DNA from: Pseudomonadota bacterium
Lineage (GTDB): Bacteria; Pseudomonadota; Alphaproteobacteria; Rhodobacterales; Rhodobacteraceae
Direction of reading: 5' to 3'
Assembly: GCA_018240425.1 (NCBI GenBank)
Contig: JAFEFU010000012.1
Location: 124,001 to 188,000 of the forward strand
DNA length: 64,000 nucleotides
The stretch's first letter is position 1. Every line of letters begins with the position of its first letter. Both the position numbers and the translations under genes were made by a program. Shown here piece by piece: positions 62,264-64,000 of the stretch. Under the pieces are notes generated by a model. That model was not told the DNA's origin. It ran no database searches and was given only the letters and a program-made list of their open reading frames with translations.

Positions 62264-62285
62264 GGCGGAATGGTGGTATTCCGCC
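62264..62285. promoter_or_regulatory. Perfect inverted repeat in a divergent promoter region
   Basis: GGCGGAAT-GGTGGT-ATTCCGCC has 8-base perfect arms and a 6-base spacer. A direct copy, GGCGGAAT(T), lies at 62314-62321, and a related AAATCCGCC at 62231-62239. On the minus strand TTCCGC-N17-TATGGT would make a promoter for DUF2125 whose -35 falls in the left arm; TATATC at 62299-62304 could be the -10 for the crotonase gene. The binding protein is unknown. Confidence 0.55.
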
Positions 62286-62331
62286 ATCCTGCCGTGCTTA
62301 TATCGGGCAAATCGGCGGAATTGGGGCACGA

Positions 62332-62955
62332 ATGATCGAGGTCGAGAAAAACGCCGGGCTGTGGATCGCCCGCATCCGCCGGCCCGAGAAGGCGAACTCG
62401 CTGACCGGGGCGATGCTGTCCGACCTGGCCCGGACTGCCGAAGCGGCGCGCACCAAGGCCCGCGCCCTGATCCTGACCGGCGAGGGCCAGGTCTTTTCCG
62501 CCGGCGCCGACCTCGAGGAAGCGCGCGCAGGCCTTGCCACCGATCCGGTCTGGGAACGGCTCTCGGCCGCCATCGCATCGCTTCCCTGTCTGACCATCGC
62601 CGCCCTGAACGGCACGCTGGCCGGCGGCGCCTTCGGCATGGCGCTGGCCTGCGACCTGCGCCTTGCCGTGCCCGGCGCGCGCTTCTTCTATCCGGTGATG
62701 CGTCTGGGTTTCCTGCCGCAGCCCTCGGACCCGGCCCGCCTTGCGGCGCTGATCGGCCCCGCGCGGGCGCGGATGATCCTCATGGCCGGCCAGAAGATCG
62801 ACGCCGGCGAGGCGCTGGCCTGGGGCCTGATCGACCGGATCGTGCCCGACGACGCTCTCGTGGCGCAGGCGATGGGGCTCGCCGCCGATGTCCTTGCCGC
62901 CGACCCCGCCCACGCCGCTGCGATCAAGGCGATGATCCGGCCCGGCGCGGCTTGA
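62332..62955 (+). CDS. Short crotonase-fold protein (enoyl-CoA hydratase/isomerase family)
   Basis: A 207-residue protein, shorter than usual (about 260). The oxyanion-hole blocks are present: 'QVFSAGADLEEA' and 'ALNGTLAGGAFGMALACDLR'. The position of the usual catalytic Glu, normally in a 'PE' pair, reads 'YPVMRLGFLPQPSD', so a hydratase mechanism is doubtful; the protein may be an isomerase, thioesterase-like or non-catalytic. It is divergent from DUF2125 and followed by DUF4170 after 53 bases. Confidence 0.82.
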   Translation: MIEVEKNAGLWIARIRRPEKANSLTGAMLSDLARTAEAARTKARALILTGEGQVFSAGADLEEARAGLATDPVWERLSAAIASLPCLTIAALNGTLAGGAFGMALACDLRLAVPGARFFYPVMRLGFLPQPSDPARLAALIGPARARMILMAGQKIDAGEALAWGLIDRIVPDDALVAQAMGLAADVLAADPAHAAAIKAMIRPGAA

Positions 62956-63008
62956 GCCGCGCCCGCGCCTCGCATAAGTTGCCTGCCGTCCAGAACCCCG
63001 GAGAGGCC

Positions 63009-63254
63009 ATGACCCAGCGCCTGCACCTCGTCTTTGGCGGCGAACTCGTCAGCCCTGCGCGCAACGTCTTTCGCGACGTCTCGAAAATTCATGTGGTCGG
63101 CATCTTCCCCGACTACGACAGCGCCCATGCCGCCTGGAAGGCCCATGCCCAGCGCACCGTCGATGACGCGCACGTGCGCTATTACATCGCCCACCTGCAC
63201 CGCCTGCGCGATGAGGAACGTGCCGCAAGCCCGACCGAGGAACTGGGTGAATAG
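63009..63254 (+). CDS. DUF4170 protein
   Basis: An 81-residue small soluble protein of the DUF4170 family: 'LHLVFGGELVSPARNVFRDV' and 'GIFPDYDSAHAAWKAHAQRT' are typical. Its function is unknown. It sits immediately upstream of the WaaA-like gene, a conserved alphaproteobacterial order in lipid A-core neighbourhoods. Confidence 0.85.
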   Translation: MTQRLHLVFGGELVSPARNVFRDVSKIHVVGIFPDYDSAHAAWKAHAQRTVDDAHVRYYIAHLHRLRDEERAASPTEELGE

Positions 63255-63265
63255 GAAGGGCTGAC

Positions 63266-64000
63266 TTGGCGCGCTCGCTCGCCCTCGGGCTTTATCTCCT
63301 GCTCGCCGAACGCGGGGCGGCGATGCCCGCGCCCGCGCGGCCGGCGCGCCCCGAGGGGCGGCTTCTCTGGGTTCATGCCGGCGCCGGCACCCGGCCCGAG
63401 ACCCTGCGCCAGCTTCTCGACGGCCTCGGCGCGGCGCGGGACGGGCTCGCACTCCTTGTCACCACCGAATCCGGCCCCCCGGCCGAAGGCGGGGCCGCGG
63501 GGCTGCACGAGGCCGCCCCCCCCGACCACCTGCCCGAAGTGCGGGCCTTCCTCGCCCACTGGCGGCCCGATGCCGGCCTGTTCCTGGGCAATTCGCTGCC
63601 GCCGGCCCTCGTGACCGAAGCCCACGACCGGGGCATTCCCCTGGTCCTCGCCGACGCGGGCTTCGACCAGGCCGCGATTCCGGTCTGGCGGCGCGGCATC
63701 GTCGGGTCGGTGCTGGTTCGCTTCGGCCGGATCCTCGCGCGTGACGCCGAAAGCGTCACTGCCCTGCGGCGGATCGGCGGGCGGGCACTGCCGGTCGAGC
63801 TGGTCGGCCGCATCGACGAGGTGCCCGAGCCCCTGGCCTGCGACGAGGCCGAGCGCGAGGCGATGGCCGACCTCCTGCGCGCCCGCCCGGTCTGGCTGGC
63901 CGCAGCCTGCCCCGAGGCCGAGGAGGACGCGGTGATCGATGCCCATGTCCACGCGATGAGCCAGGCTCACCGGCTGCTCCTCATCCTTTCGCCCGCCGAT
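63266..64000 (+). CDS. KDO transferase (WaaA/KdtA)-like protein, cut by the window edge
   Basis: The N-terminal 245 residues of a GT30-like protein. It starts at TTG 63266 after AGGAAGGG and runs open to base 64000. 'ARSLALGLYLLLAERG' and the Rossmann start 'GRLLWVHAGAGTRPETLRQL' resemble KDO transferases, but the position of their catalytic Glu (S-[IV]-G-E loop) reads G-T-R by my alignment. 'VRAFLAHWRPDAGLFLGNS' and 'VWLAAACPEAEEDAVIDAH' match later WaaA blocks. It may be a divergent or second transferase rather than the essential enzyme. Confidence 0.75.
   Translation, partial: MARSLALGLYLLLAERGAAMPAPARPARPEGRLLWVHAGAGTRPETLRQLLDGLGAARDGLALLVTTESGPPAEGGAAGLHEAAPPDHLPEVRAFLAHWRPDAGLFLGNSLPPALVTEAHDRGIPLVLADAGFDQAAIPVWRRGIVGSVLVRFGRILARDAESVTALRRIGGRALPVELVGRIDEVPEPLACDEAEREAMADLLRARPVWLAAACPEAEEDAVIDAHVHAMSQAHRLLLILSPAD

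Noticed and set aside
59287..62955. A 1222-codon plus-strand open frame over pmbA and DUF2125
   Set aside because: Only its last 207 codons (62332-62955) look like a protein (crotonase). The rest is Arg/Gly-rich antisense of two clear genes, an effect of very high GC with few stop codons.

Overview
The window is about 64 kb of very GC-rich, gene-dense chromosome from an alphaproteobacterium, most likely order Rhodobacterales (Rhodobacter/Paracoccus relatives). This rests on base composition, the bluE/bluB-type cobalamin cluster, a DUF2125 protein, the pmbA / inositol-phosphatase / DUF4170 / WaaA-like neighbourhood and a perfect FNR box. I recognise 57 protein genes and no tRNA, rRNA, IS element, prophage or CRISPR array. 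No gene-free stretch exceeds about 230 bases, and many genes overlap by 1-4 bases (ATGA or TGATG), so most of the window reads as tightly coupled operons.

Layout. (1) 1-900: a Crp/Fnr regulator behind a perfect FNR box. (2) 882-10502, minus strand: a glycan-type operon of glycosyltransferase-like proteins (two paralogous), a GSCFA protein, GDS-motif and serine hydrolases, and SAM-fold proteins. (3) 10659-14452, plus: an SGNH-like protein coupled to a sulfatase with a C-terminal RTX calcium-binding region. (4) 14471-23144: a run of cyclic-nucleotide genes: a MlotiK1-like gated potassium channel divergent from a class III cyclase, then a GT4 and a deacetylase-like gene; on the other strand an MBL-fold hydrolase, a stand-alone cyclic-nucleotide-binding protein and a 919-residue ABC-exporter-like protein whose ATPase motifs are all destroyed. 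(5) 23227-26829: three glycosyltransferases upstream of that pseudo-ABC gene. (6) 26934-35971: an oligopeptide-type ABC importer whose double-ATPase gene is separated from its binding-protein/permease operon by a divergent pair, a DUF3095 protein and a second class III cyclase. (7) 35988-39739: a GT32-like gene and a metallophosphatase / cupredoxin / ECF sigma / anti-sigma operon. (8) 39856-46251: a carbohydrate ABC importer with PfkB kinase, divergent from a ROK regulator. (9) argG; a TMADH-like flavoprotein with a palindromic operator. (10) 49707-55931: cobalamin nucleotide-loop and lower-ligand assembly genes. (11) 55928-64000: a YhiN-like flavoprotein, an MscS channel, an inositol-phosphatase-like protein, PmbA, DUF2125, a short crotonase, DUF4170 and a truncated WaaA-like gene.

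The most unusual part is the concentration of cyclic-nucleotide components at 14.5-31.6 kb: two class III cyclases, a DUF3095 protein that conserves the cyclase metal-aspartate pattern, two CNBD proteins, an MBL hydrolase and a catalytically dead ABC exporter in line with glycosyltransferases. I infer, without proof, a cNMP-responsive envelope or glycan control module.
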